From contig JADGNM010000020.1 of assembly GCA_017883485.1 (NCBI GenBank), forward strand, positions 1-13,986: a stretch of 13,986 bases of DNA, written 5' to 3'. This DNA comes from Methanosarcina sp. GTDB taxonomy: Archaea > Halobacteriota > Methanosarcinia > Methanosarcinales > Methanosarcinaceae. The position numbers were made by a program, and so were the translations under genes. Positions 1 to 6,646 of this stretch are shown one piece after another. The notes under the pieces are model-generated. The model did no database searches. It was not told the origin of the DNA and worked only from the letters and a program-made list of their open reading frames with translations. Each line of letters begins with the position of its first letter. The first letter of the stretch is position 1.

Positions 1-339
1 GTTTCAGTTGGGATAATGATTTCAAATTTTCGAGCAAATATCCAAAAACGATAGCAAGAAAAATGTTATATTCTTGAGGACATCTGCGGAATGTCGGATT
101 AATACCGCAAAAGCCGCAATTAAGCCGCATAAGCCGCACAAAAATCTCGCAAATAATTTCAAAGTTGCAGTGACATGTTTCCTTGAAGACACAAATAAGA
201 GGAGGAGGCCGGATGAGGAATGAAACTCTAGTGCTTCGATTCCAAAATACGTACATAAACATGGAATTTTAAACCCATCATTGATCAACAAAATCTCCAT
301 TCAATTATTATGGATTAATTTCGGAATCGGTGCACTAGT
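1..339. other. Gene-poor left edge with short direct repeats
   Basis: I see no convincing gene here. A 92-codon open frame exists on the minus strand (22-300), but its translation has no recognisable motif and its hydrophobic composition looks like a chance reading of AT-rich DNA. The unit AAGCCGCA occurs three times nearly head to tail (111-118, 122-129, 131-138), preceded by a partial ACCGCAA copy. The G+C-rich motif stands out from its surroundings. It could be a small expansion or the relic of a coding repeat; nothing further can be said. Confidence 0.4.
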
Positions 340-618
340 GTGCCCTATCCAATCACTTTGGAACTTAACAATTCGGTGATCCCACAGCGTGTGATAGATA
401 TAATGACTAACAGAGGGCTGAAGCACTGGAAGACAGGGAGAATTTTGACGGCACAGAACGGGAAGGTGCTGGTTACAGTCGATGGCAAAACAATAGAAAT
501 CTACGTATCCTCTCCAAATTCAAGGGAGAATTTCCAAACCAAAAAAATTTACAATAATTTTTTCACACCGTTCGAGAGTTTAATGGGTCTTCTGAGCATG
601 TTTCCCAAACTTGATTAA
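340..618 (+). CDS. Hypothetical protein, 92 aa, possibly N-terminally truncated
   Basis: I do not recognise this protein. The frame opens after a stop at 316-318, and the only usable start is the GTG at 340, with no clear Shine-Dalgarno sequence before it. The first two-thirds reads like a small mixed alpha/beta domain: a possible helix (residues about 15-28) followed by an alternating hydrophobic stretch containing GKVLVTVDGKTIEIYV (about 41-56). The last third is F/L-rich. There is no signal peptide, transmembrane segment or catalytic motif. The codons look reasonable for a real gene, but the weak start and isolated position would also fit a decayed or truncated gene. Confidence 0.4.
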   Translation: MPYPITLELNNSVIPQRVIDIMTNRGLKHWKTGRILTAQNGKVLVTVDGKTIEIYVSSPNSRENFQTKKIYNNFFTPFESLMGLLSMFPKLD

Positions 619-1162
619 ATTCTTAAATATTCATCATATATGAGAAATTTATTTTTTACCATGCAATTTGAAGAGGATACAAATCTACTGCCTCCTTTGC
701 CCACAATAAGTTTCAAAAACGACATGTTGGAGGTACCAACATTAGTGTTCATGTCCACAGACCTTCCGCAGTAAATTTGATTTAAATCTTCTGACATATT
801 TGTAAACACAAATCAACATCTATAGTCAAGAAGCTAAATACTGCAACTTTAGATGAGCTTCAAAATGTTATTTGTTGCAGCAATTATAGGTGTGACTATA
901 GATCTTAAGCTTACTGCAGGTTCGCAACTAGTTTGAAAATATTTTCTGAAAGAGTTGCTATTTTAGGTAAACGGAACAAAACAGTATAAATTTATGGATT
1001 TATTTTGGCTTACTGAATTAAATCCCTTTTAAACTCCTCAGAGAACAAGGCTTTCCTGAAGGACAATCAAGCTATCCAGTAAAGGAATAGAAGATTAAGA
1101 ACAGGAGAGTTTTCCAGCTTTTATTATGTATATTTTATAAGCATTGTTATGAACATAGAAAA
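619..1162. other. Long intergenic region with nested inverted repeats
   Basis: No convincing gene lies in these 540 bases. A 44-codon frame begins at ATG 640, just after an AT-rich TATA-like stretch (621-640), and ends at TAA 772-774. It has no recognisable features and overlaps a 64-codon minus frame (615-809) of the same quality. The striking content is the cluster of inverted repeats at 818-960, listed separately. A second TATA-like sequence (CAGTATAAATTTATGG) begins near 981 on the plus strand, with no gene behind it. Confidence 0.5.
818..958 (+). ncRNA. Candidate structured RNA or element remnant with nested inverted repeats
   Basis: An 11-base perfect inverted repeat (ATCTATAGTCA at 818-828, TGACTATAGAT at 893-903) encloses a 7-base perfect inverted repeat (CTGCAAC at 841-847, GTTGCAG at 874-880). 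GAAGCT (830-835) can pair with AGCTTC (856-861), which would cross the inner stem as a pseudoknot or alternative fold. A further hairpin follows: GCAACT at 924-929 with AGTTGC at 953-958, enclosing the palindrome GAAAATATTTTC. Several GCAAC/GTTGC segments can exchange partners. The fold is read by eye, the strand is uncertain, and a decayed mobile-element end would explain the repeats equally well. Confidence 0.3.
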
Positions 1163-1465
1163 TCAGGCGGTAAGGTCGAGTCGAACATCGATTACGGAGT
1201 CTTCATTTGCTTCAATTCTAGATATTGTCAGCAAATTACCTTTTCTTCCTAACAATGTCGCTTTAGTTACCTGAACCTGATGACCATCTACCTGCTTCTT
1301 ATTGTTGTTTTTGTGAATAACCAGGATTTTCTGGCCTACTTCAGCCCCTTCTCCTATTTTGGAAACAATATTTCGTATGACCTGTTCAAAATCAGAATAA
1401 ATTAAAATTTCCGACTTATTTGCAACCTTCTTGATAATTCCAATCGGTTCCAGATTAAGGTGCAT
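1163..1465 (-). CDS. Conserved-looking 100-aa beta-rich protein, weakly TrmO/TsaA-like
   Basis: This soluble 100-residue protein looks almost entirely beta-stranded. It starts with LEPIGIIKK (residues 5-13) and ends with a segment of the type RKGNLLTISRIEA...VIDVRLDL (about 74-98). The opening and the closing strands recall the small beta-barrel of the TsaA/TrmO (YaeB) family, where the product N6-methylates threonylcarbamoyladenosine in tRNA. However, the protein is shorter than TrmO and lacks its SAM-binding signature, so I do not assign that activity. The ATG at 1465 has a purine-rich stretch (AAGGAAAG) nearby and a TATA-like sequence about 40 nt upstream on the minus strand. It appears to be monocistronic. 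I am fairly sure it is a real gene and unsure of its function. Confidence 0.7.
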   Translation of the reverse strand: MHLNLEPIGIIKKVANKSEILIYSDFEQVIRNIVSKIGEGAEVGQKILVIHKNNNKKQVDGHQVQVTKATLLGRKGNLLTISRIEANEDSVIDVRLDLTA

Positions 1466-1923
1466 ATTAGCTTTCCTTCTCTACCTGCTTACACAAGTAA
1501 TCAAATAATACTAACTCTAGGTAATAATAACTTGCGATACTCGATTTCTGATCCATTATATTTAAGGCGACTTTGATTTCAGATATTCTGAGTAGTACAG
1601 AAGAGCCGATATATATAGCTTACGAGACTATGGAGCCTGCCCTTGAAATGTTTTTATGGGTATGAATTATATGTAAAAAATTAACATACTTTATTATTAA
1701 ACTGGGATTAACGAGAATATACTCATACTCAAAACCAAGTAAAATCAGGGCTTCTATCTAAAAAACTATTGATCTACTTTTATTATTAATTAACTATGTC
1801 CGGAGAAGAGATTCATGCATCATAAAGGATGCACTGTCAGGCTATTATATAACTTAAAATCAAAAATTATATTTAATTGTAAGAAAAATTTCAATACCCA
1901 AAAAATGGGATTATGAAAAGAGT
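1466..1923. other. Intergenic region, mostly AT-rich
   Basis: No open frame of interest is present. The left end should hold the minus-strand promoter of the 100-aa gene (TATA-like stretch around 1502-1512). A small perfect hairpin, TGCATC / GATGCA with a six-base loop, lies at 1816-1833. The right end contains the oligo-T run serving the minus-strand membrane protein gene. The rest shows no structure that I can see. Confidence 0.4.
1884..1908 (-). terminator. Oligo-T terminator of the small membrane protein gene
   Basis: Read on the minus strand, the sequence downstream of the gene stop has a weak CCCA/TGGG hairpin around a T-run (1897-1909), followed by a second T-run near 1884-1888. Archaeal transcription commonly ends at such U-tracts. 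Placement is by eye. Confidence 0.4.
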
Positions 1924-2247
1924 CTAATGGTATTTTCTGCGGTTGAGCTCATAAATCGCATTATCAATTTTGTTTGAGAGCTCATTCATCCTTTCTTCGA
2001 TCTTTGTCCCCGTACCATCCATGTTGACCTTAAGGGTACGATCCTTTGCTTCTATTCTATTTTCAAACTCCTGGAGCTTGTTGTTAATAGAGATAAGCAT
2101 AACAGCTAATGTTCCGACCAGGATCATAACCGAGAGAATTATCAGTGGATTTGCGGATTTGTATTCAAACCTACTAAGCCACTCAAATGACAAAATGAAG
2201 GATGACAAAACCATCACAACAAGAAATATCGTATCTCTAGTCTCCAT
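1924..2247 (-). CDS. Small membrane protein: two transmembrane helices plus C-terminal coiled coil
   Basis: I chose the ATG at 2247 because TGAGGT lies just upstream at good spacing; the open frame could extend 20 codons further to 2307, but that part looks unlike protein. The 107-residue product has a hydrophobic helix at about residues 7-22 (IFLVVMVLSSFILSF), a short polar loop, a second helix at about 34-52 (LIILSVMILVGTLAVMLI), then a charged heptad-like tail to the end. This suggests a membrane-anchored coiled coil with both ends on the same side. No enzyme motif is visible and I do not recognise the family. The gene ends in TAG, unlike the other intact genes here. Reading through as pyrrolysine would add ten more residues before a TGA at 1891-1893. 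Confidence 0.65.
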   Translation of the reverse strand: METRDTIFLVVMVLSSFILSFEWLSRFEYKSANPLIILSVMILVGTLAVMLISINNKLQEFENRIEAKDRTLKVNMDGTGTKIEERMNELSNKIDNAIYELNRRKYH

Positions 2248-2399
2248 CGTATACCTCAAATATACCTTAAATTTCTTGCACATACCAAAGTTTTCATGAT
2301 ATAGCATGTTTCAAAATTACTGGATGGAGATATTTCCATTAAAGTGTTAGTCCATCGGGAAACATATCTATATCATCATGAAATCTTTTTTTTTGCTAA

Positions 2400-2633
2400 T
2401 TGATGAGCTGCGGAACGATCCGGTTACTAGAGTGGATTGACACCTTAAACCCGAGACCGAACACGGAAAGGAACTACTTGCTAGCCATGAAACACTTTGC
2501 TGAATGGACCGGAAAAACTCCGGATGAACTGTTAACTGAGGCTGAGCAGGAAGTAAAATCTGGTAAAGTGATGCGACAGTGCGATATAAAAAAGTATCTA
2601 ATTGAGTTTAGAAAGCACCAAAGGGTGTCTTAA
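2400..2633 (+). pseudogene. Tyrosine recombinase (integrase) remnant, N-terminal core-binding domain only
   Basis: The 77-residue product matches the pattern of the SAM-like, N-terminal core-binding domain of phage-integrase-family recombinases. It has LLEWIDTLN at the start, then NTERNYLLAMKHFAEWTGK (about 21-39), then TPDELLTEAEQEVKSGK and a final helix with DIKKYLIEFRKH. The C-terminal catalytic domain with its R-H-R-Y residues (normally another 150 or more residues) is missing, and the following 160 bases do not encode it in any frame. The start is TTG 2400 or ATG 2403, without a clear ribosome-binding site. It therefore looks like the stump of a lost or decayed integrase. A free-standing DNA-binding protein is less likely. 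Confidence 0.65.
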
Positions 2634-2760
2634 AATTAAACTTAATTCCACAATTGGGATAAAGTGCTATCATATAAAGTCTATTTGTACCTAAAGTTGC
2701 ACGATCTTGATTTTCCCTAAACTACTAAATATAGCTTGAAAAGTTTCTATCCAATTCCCA

Positions 2761-2776
2761 AAGATAAATATATCTG
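2761..2776 (+). promoter_or_regulatory. TATA-box promoter of tgtA
   Basis: AAGATAAATATATCT has the composition of an archaeal TATA box with a purine-rich BRE-like start. Its centre lies about 30 nt before the ATG at 2798, so the transcript should begin within a few bases of the start codon (leaderless or nearly so). No Shine-Dalgarno sequence lies at usable spacing, which agrees. Confidence 0.5.
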
Positions 2777-2797
2777 AGGGGCATCTATAACGCCGGC

Positions 2798-4282
2798 ATG
2801 TCAGCGATATTCGAAATTCTCGACAAGGACGCAGGCGGCAGGATAGGAAGGCTCAGGACCCCCCACGGGACTGTTGAGACGCCTACGGTTATGCCTGTAA
2901 TTAATCCTAATATTCAGCTCATCTCCCCGAAAGAAATGAAGAGCTTCGGGGCAGAGATCCTGATTACAAATTCCTATATTATTTACCGTAAGGAAGAGCT
3001 AAGAAGTGTTGCCCTTGAGAAAGGGCTGCACGGACTCTTGGATTTTGACGGGCCGATTATGACTGATTCAGGTTCGTTTCAGCTTTCGGTGTACGGGTCT
3101 GTTGAGGTAACGAATGAGGAAATCCTTGAGTTCCAGCAAAAGATAGGAAGCGACATTATTGTGCCCCTTGATATTCCCACACCTCCTGATGTTCATTACA
3201 AAAGGGCTGAAGAGGAACTCGGGATCACAGTTGAACGCCTGGAAGCCGCCAGAAAGCTGATTCAGGGCGAGCAGCTCCTTGCAGGCCCAGTCCAGGGCTC
3301 AACACACCTCGAATTAAGGGAAAAAGCTGCATCTCACCTCAAAGATCTGAATTTTGAAGTATATCCCCTGGGAGCAGTCGTCCCGCTTATGGAGTCTTAC
3401 CGTTACACGGAACTTGTTGACATAATTGCAGCATCAAAAAAAGGGCTTTCTCCTGCCTCGCCTGTCCACCTTTTCGGTGCAGGGCATCCCATGATGTTCG
3501 CTCTTGCAGTGGCTCTGGGCTGCGACCTCTTTGATTCGGCAGCCTATGCACTTTACGCCAAGGACGGGCGCTATATCACGGTAAATGGGACTTACCACGT
3601 CGAAAAACTGAATTATCTGCCCTGTTCCTGTCCGATTTGTTCAAAATACACTGCCGAAGAACTTAAAAAAGCGGATAACAGTAAAAGGGAAGAGCTTCTG
3701 GGAAAGCATAACCTCTACGCAACTTTTGCTGAAATCCGGCTGATTAAACAGTGCATAAAGGACGGAAAACTGCTCGAACTTGTAGAGCAGCGCTGCCGTG
3801 CTCACCCACGGCTGCTTGATGGGTTGAAGAAACTCTATACGCACTCCTCCTGGCTTGAGCAGCTTGACCCTGCCACAAAAGGGACTTATTTCTACTGCGG
3901 ACCGGAATCCGCCTCCCGTCCCGAAGTCCTGCGCTTTGGAAAACGGCTTGATAGGTTCAGCCTGGAAGGCTCGGTGCTCATCCGCCCAGGCCCGATAAAA
4001 GGAGAAAATGATTATGATCAGCTCCTTACTTTTAAAGCACCTTTCGGGGCATTTCCTGTTGCAATGGAAGAGGTATATCCATTCAATGCCGAAGTACCGA
4101 AATTTCCGGACTACGAGGCTCTCAGCACAGCCCTATCAAACACCCTTAAATTGATGGACCTGAACCCGCAAGCAGAATTTACCTTTGTCTGCGAAAAGGA
4201 ATTCAAGCATCCGTTAATTGAAAAAATAAGTAATAGAGCAAAGTTGGTGTACAGGGAACCTGAGAAAAAGAATGAGAAATAA
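2798..4282 (+). CDS. tgtA: Archaeosine tRNA-guanine transglycosylase (ArcTGT), form lacking the PUA domain
   Basis: The enzyme swaps guanine-15 in the D-loop of tRNA for preQ0, the first tRNA-bound step toward archaeosine. The catalytic barrel fills residues 1 to about 345. MTDSGSFQ (88-95) contains the substrate-binding Asp90. DLFDSAAYALYAKDGR (243-258) contains the expected nucleophile Asp246. The zinc site is Cys276, Cys278, Cys281 (CSCPIC) and His304. Residues about 350-494 correspond to the archaeal C1 and C2 domains. At 494 residues it is about 90 shorter than the Pyrococcus enzyme and stops before the C-terminal PUA domain, which may be encoded elsewhere. It seems monocistronic, with its own promoter before it and a terminator after it. 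Function is assigned with high confidence from conserved motifs. Confidence 0.95.
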   Translation: MSAIFEILDKDAGGRIGRLRTPHGTVETPTVMPVINPNIQLISPKEMKSFGAEILITNSYIIYRKEELRSVALEKGLHGLLDFDGPIMTDSGSFQLSVYGSVEVTNEEILEFQQKIGSDIIVPLDIPTPPDVHYKRAEEELGITVERLEAARKLIQGEQLLAGPVQGSTHLELREKAASHLKDLNFEVYPLGAVVPLMESYRYTELVDIIAASKKGLSPASPVHLFGAGHPMMFALAVALGCDLFDSAAYALYAKDGRYITVNGTYHVEKLNYLPCSCPICSKYTAEELKKADNSKREELLGKHNLYATFAEIRLIKQCIKDGKLLELVEQRCRAHPRLLDGLKKLYTHSSWLEQLDPATKGTYFYCGPESASRPEVLRFGKRLDRFSLEGSVLIRPGPIKGENDYDQLLTFKAPFGAFPVAMEEVYPFNAEVPKFPDYEALSTALSNTLKLMDLNPQAEFTFVCEKEFKHPLIEKISNRAKLVYREPEKKNEK

Positions 4283-4326
4283 GTTTTTAGAAAGCCGATA
4301 AACGCTGCTGACCATTCATAAAAGAT

Positions 4327-4343
4327 AAAAAGAAAAACTTTTT
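4327..4343 (+). terminator. A/T hairpin terminator after tgtA
   Basis: AAAAAG (4327-4332) and CTTTTT (4338-4343) form a perfect six-base inverted repeat around five A residues and end in a T-run. It lies 45 bases after the tgtA stop and just before the next promoter, so it probably separates the two transcription units. Confidence 0.45.
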
Positions 4344-4351
4344 GAGATGCA

Positions 4352-4364
4352 AACCTTTATAGCA
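4352..4364 (+). promoter_or_regulatory. TATA-like promoter of the prenyltransferase cassette
   Basis: AACCTTTATAGC is the best TATA-like stretch between the tgtA terminator and the next gene. Initiation about 25 nt downstream would give a 5' leader of roughly 55-70 nt. The call is by pattern only. Confidence 0.35.
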
Positions 4365-4442
4365 CTACCTGTAAACAATCCGTAAATCGATAAAGAGCTG
4401 GAAATAAAATTCCTGATACAAAGCCTCAGTAAAAACTAGAAA

Positions 4443-5399
4443 ATGCAGGTGAACCAATTGTCCCTTACAGCAAGAATCGGGGAACTCAGCCCTTACCTCC
4501 GGCTTTTAAGACCCGAACTCTACTACATGGATCTTACCCTCCCGGCTTCAAGTGCAATCCTGGCTTCCTATATAGCGACCGGAGGTCTTCCAGAACCTGT
4601 TCTCTTCCTGATTGCAGTTATAGGCGGCTTTGCGGCAATTACCAGTTCATACGTATTTAACGATTGCTGCGACGTTGATATCGACAATATAAACGTGCCG
4701 GACCGTCCCCTGCCTTCTTCCAGAGTGTCGAAGGGTTCAGCGCTCGTCTATGCCCTCCTGCTATTGCTGATCGCAGGCGCAGCAGCCGCTTATCTGAACC
4801 CTGAGTCTCTTCTAATCCTCATTATTGCAGCCGGAACTATCACTATTTATTCGATCTTTGCAAAAAGGAATACCTTCCTCAGTTTTTTGCCTGTGGGAAT
4901 CTCCTATGGGCTTGTGCCTGTAGGCATCTGGCTTGCCTTTGACCCTGCAGGGCTCCTTAAAGGTGGAGACGGGGTAATTCTCCCCCTGCCGGCTATCTGT
5001 TTCGGGCTCATGATGTGCGTCACGGACTGGGCGTTTACCCTTGGAGGGGTTGCCAGAGATGTGGAAGGGGACAGACTGAAGGGCGCTCCTACGATGCCAG
5101 TGACTTTTGGAATTCAATTTACTGCCAGATTCGTCACCTTCTGGTGGATTGTCGGGGTTATTGCTTCGGTAATCATAGGCTGGTCTGCCCATCTTGGGCC
5201 CGTATACTTTGCAGGAGCCCTTGCCTCAGGGCTCTGGATGCTTGTCCAGTGTTTTGGTTTTATCAAACACCCTACTCCGGAGAGAGGCGGCGCTCTCTTC
5301 CTTAACGGATCAAATTACAGGGCGATCATGTTCGGGTCAATGATCCTTGACGTGGCGCTGTGCATCTATGCAGGAGCTTACACTTCCATTCTCTGGTGA
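4443..5399 (+). CDS. UbiA-family membrane prenyltransferase
   Basis: This integral membrane enzyme transfers a polyprenyl chain from its diphosphate to an acceptor. The first Mg-diphosphate motif is NDCCDVDID (73-81), preceded by the typical YVFND helix. The second is DVEGD (206-210), followed by RLKGAPTMPV. About eight hydrophobic helices are visible, and 318 residues is normal for the family. The start is either ATG 4443, which lacks a ribosome-binding site, or the in-frame TTG at 4458, which has a good GGTGA five bases upstream; the TTG may be the real start. It is the first gene of a cassette, 24 nt ahead of a geranylgeranyl-reductase-like gene. The acceptor is not shown by sequence: geranylgeranylglyceryl phosphate, a quinone-like ring or a phenazine are all possible. 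The family is certain and the substrate is not. Confidence 0.88.
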   Translation: MQVNQLSLTARIGELSPYLRLLRPELYYMDLTLPASSAILASYIATGGLPEPVLFLIAVIGGFAAITSSYVFNDCCDVDIDNINVPDRPLPSSRVSKGSALVYALLLLLIAGAAAAYLNPESLLILIIAAGTITIYSIFAKRNTFLSFLPVGISYGLVPVGIWLAFDPAGLLKGGDGVILPLPAICFGLMMCVTDWAFTLGGVARDVEGDRLKGAPTMPVTFGIQFTARFVTFWWIVGVIASVIIGWSAHLGPVYFAGALASGLWMLVQCFGFIKHPTPERGGALFLNGSNYRAIMFGSMILDVALCIYAGAYTSILW

Positions 5400-5423
5400 A
5401 AAAAGGTAGAGAAGGTAGAAAAA

Positions 5424-6581
5424 ATGGATGCGGATATTATTGTAATTGGGGCATCCCCTGCAGGGCTGATGGCTGCAAGGAATGCCTGTGAAAAAGGCTC
5501 GTCAGTCCTTTTGCTGGAAAAAAAAGAAGAAATTGGAAGTCCTCCCCATCCTGCAAATTCTTTTTTTAAGGGCATGCTGGATAAATGCGGAGAGGCAGCA
5601 GACCCATCCTATGTGGTGCATTATCTCAAAGGCATGCAGATCATTTCTCCGTCGGGAAGGATAGTTGAGGTTGAGACGCCCGGATATGCCATTGACAAGT
5701 CAAGGTTCGACCGGTTTTATGCGGAAAAAGTAATGAAAACCGGTGTAGACATTCGAAATGGAATTGAAGCTCGTAATATTCACCGGGAAGGGGAGAAATT
5801 TTCTGTAAGCACATCAGCCGGAGTTTTCAAATCCAAACTCGTTATCATCTCCGATGGTATAAACTCAAAAATGGCATCCCTCCTCGGGCTGAAAACAATG
5901 AAACACCCGGAAGATATTGCCTGGGGAATGGAGCTGGAAGTTAGAGCTCCAGCCCTTGGGAAGCCGAAAATGTTTGAATATTACATTGGGAACCATGCCC
6001 CTGGCTGGAAGACCACATACTCCCCGCGAGGAGGCGACAATGCCGCAATCGGCGTTTACGTGCGTAGGTGCGGAAGGGATGCAACACCCTACCTGAATGC
6101 ATGGGTTGAAAGGTTCAAAAAGCTTAAAGGGCTCAAAGAGTTTGAAGTCGTAAAAAGGCTTTCCGGCGGAGACCCTATAGTAACACTCCCAAATGAGTAT
6201 ATAACCGATGGAATTATGGTTGTTGGCGGGGCAGCCGGTCAGTCCGGAATAGGCTATGCAATGAGAGCAGGCCAGATTTGCGGAGACGTAGCTGCAAATG
6301 GTATAAGAAAGGGAGACGTCTCAAAAAACGTTCTCTCAGAGTACCGGAAGACCTGGGAAAAGGAATTCAAGGCAGAGCACTACCTGGGACGTATAGGACT
6401 TGAGACCCTCAGGAAGATGACGGACAGGGAAATTGACGAGATGGCAGCAGTTTTTGAGAGGGAAGATCTCTCATTCGTTCATGGAAGTTCAATTGAGCAG
6501 GCAATGCAGGTCTTTGCATTCATTCTGAAGAAAAAACCCTCTGCAATTCTAAAGTACAGGGCACTTCTCAGGAACAAATGA
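5424..6581 (+). CDS. Geranylgeranyl-reductase-family FAD protein, divergent
   Basis: This is a flavoprotein of the family that saturates prenyl double bonds in archaeal lipids and related isoprenoids. The N-terminal FAD fold has GASPAG (9-14) in place of GxGxxG, with Glu32 at the end of strand 2. A DG motif lies at DGINSK (144-149). A PGWKTTYSPRG segment (193-203) sits where the substrate-side W-x-F-P-x-G motif usually lies. The late FAD motif reads VVGGAAGQSGIGYAM (266-280), where the family has V-G-D-A-A-G and a longer N-P-x-x-G-G-G-I loop. The usual Cys-containing segment after IGSP is also replaced (PPHPANSFFKG). At 385 residues it has normal length. AAGGTAGA upstream is an acceptable ribosome-binding site. 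It is probably co-transcribed with the prenyltransferase and may reduce that product, but it is clearly not a standard archaeol-lipid reductase. Confidence 0.85.
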   Translation: MDADIIVIGASPAGLMAARNACEKGSSVLLLEKKEEIGSPPHPANSFFKGMLDKCGEAADPSYVVHYLKGMQIISPSGRIVEVETPGYAIDKSRFDRFYAEKVMKTGVDIRNGIEARNIHREGEKFSVSTSAGVFKSKLVIISDGINSKMASLLGLKTMKHPEDIAWGMELEVRAPALGKPKMFEYYIGNHAPGWKTTYSPRGGDNAAIGVYVRRCGRDATPYLNAWVERFKKLKGLKEFEVVKRLSGGDPIVTLPNEYITDGIMVVGGAAGQSGIGYAMRAGQICGDVAANGIRKGDVSKNVLSEYRKTWEKEFKAEHYLGRIGLETLRKMTDREIDEMAAVFEREDLSFVHGSSIEQAMQVFAFILKKKPSAILKYRALLRNK

Positions 6582-6646
6582 GCCCGACATTAAAAGAGCA
6601 AGTGAACAAATAACAGGCGGGAAAAACCATCGGTGCAGGAAAAAGC

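Noticed and set aside
111..139. CRISPR-like repeats (AAGCCGCA copies)
   Set aside because: Units are only eight bases, almost without spacers and just three in number; no cas gene is present.
22..300. 92-codon open frame on the minus strand
   Set aside because: No recognisable motif, weak start, and a hydrophobic Leu/Phe composition expected of AT-rich non-coding DNA.
615..809. 64-codon minus frame and an overlapping 44-codon plus frame (640-774)
   Set aside because: Both are short, without domain features or ribosome-binding sites; neither can be preferred over chance.
914..930. Possible tRNA T-arm (GGTTCGCAAC)
   Set aside because: No matching acceptor stem, D-arm or anticodon arm could be drawn around it; no tRNA or rRNA gene was seen anywhere in the window.
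1970..2299. 109-codon plus-strand frame opposite the membrane protein gene
   Set aside because: The minus frame has a ribosome-binding site and a coherent two-helix plus coiled-coil layout; the plus frame is its shadow.
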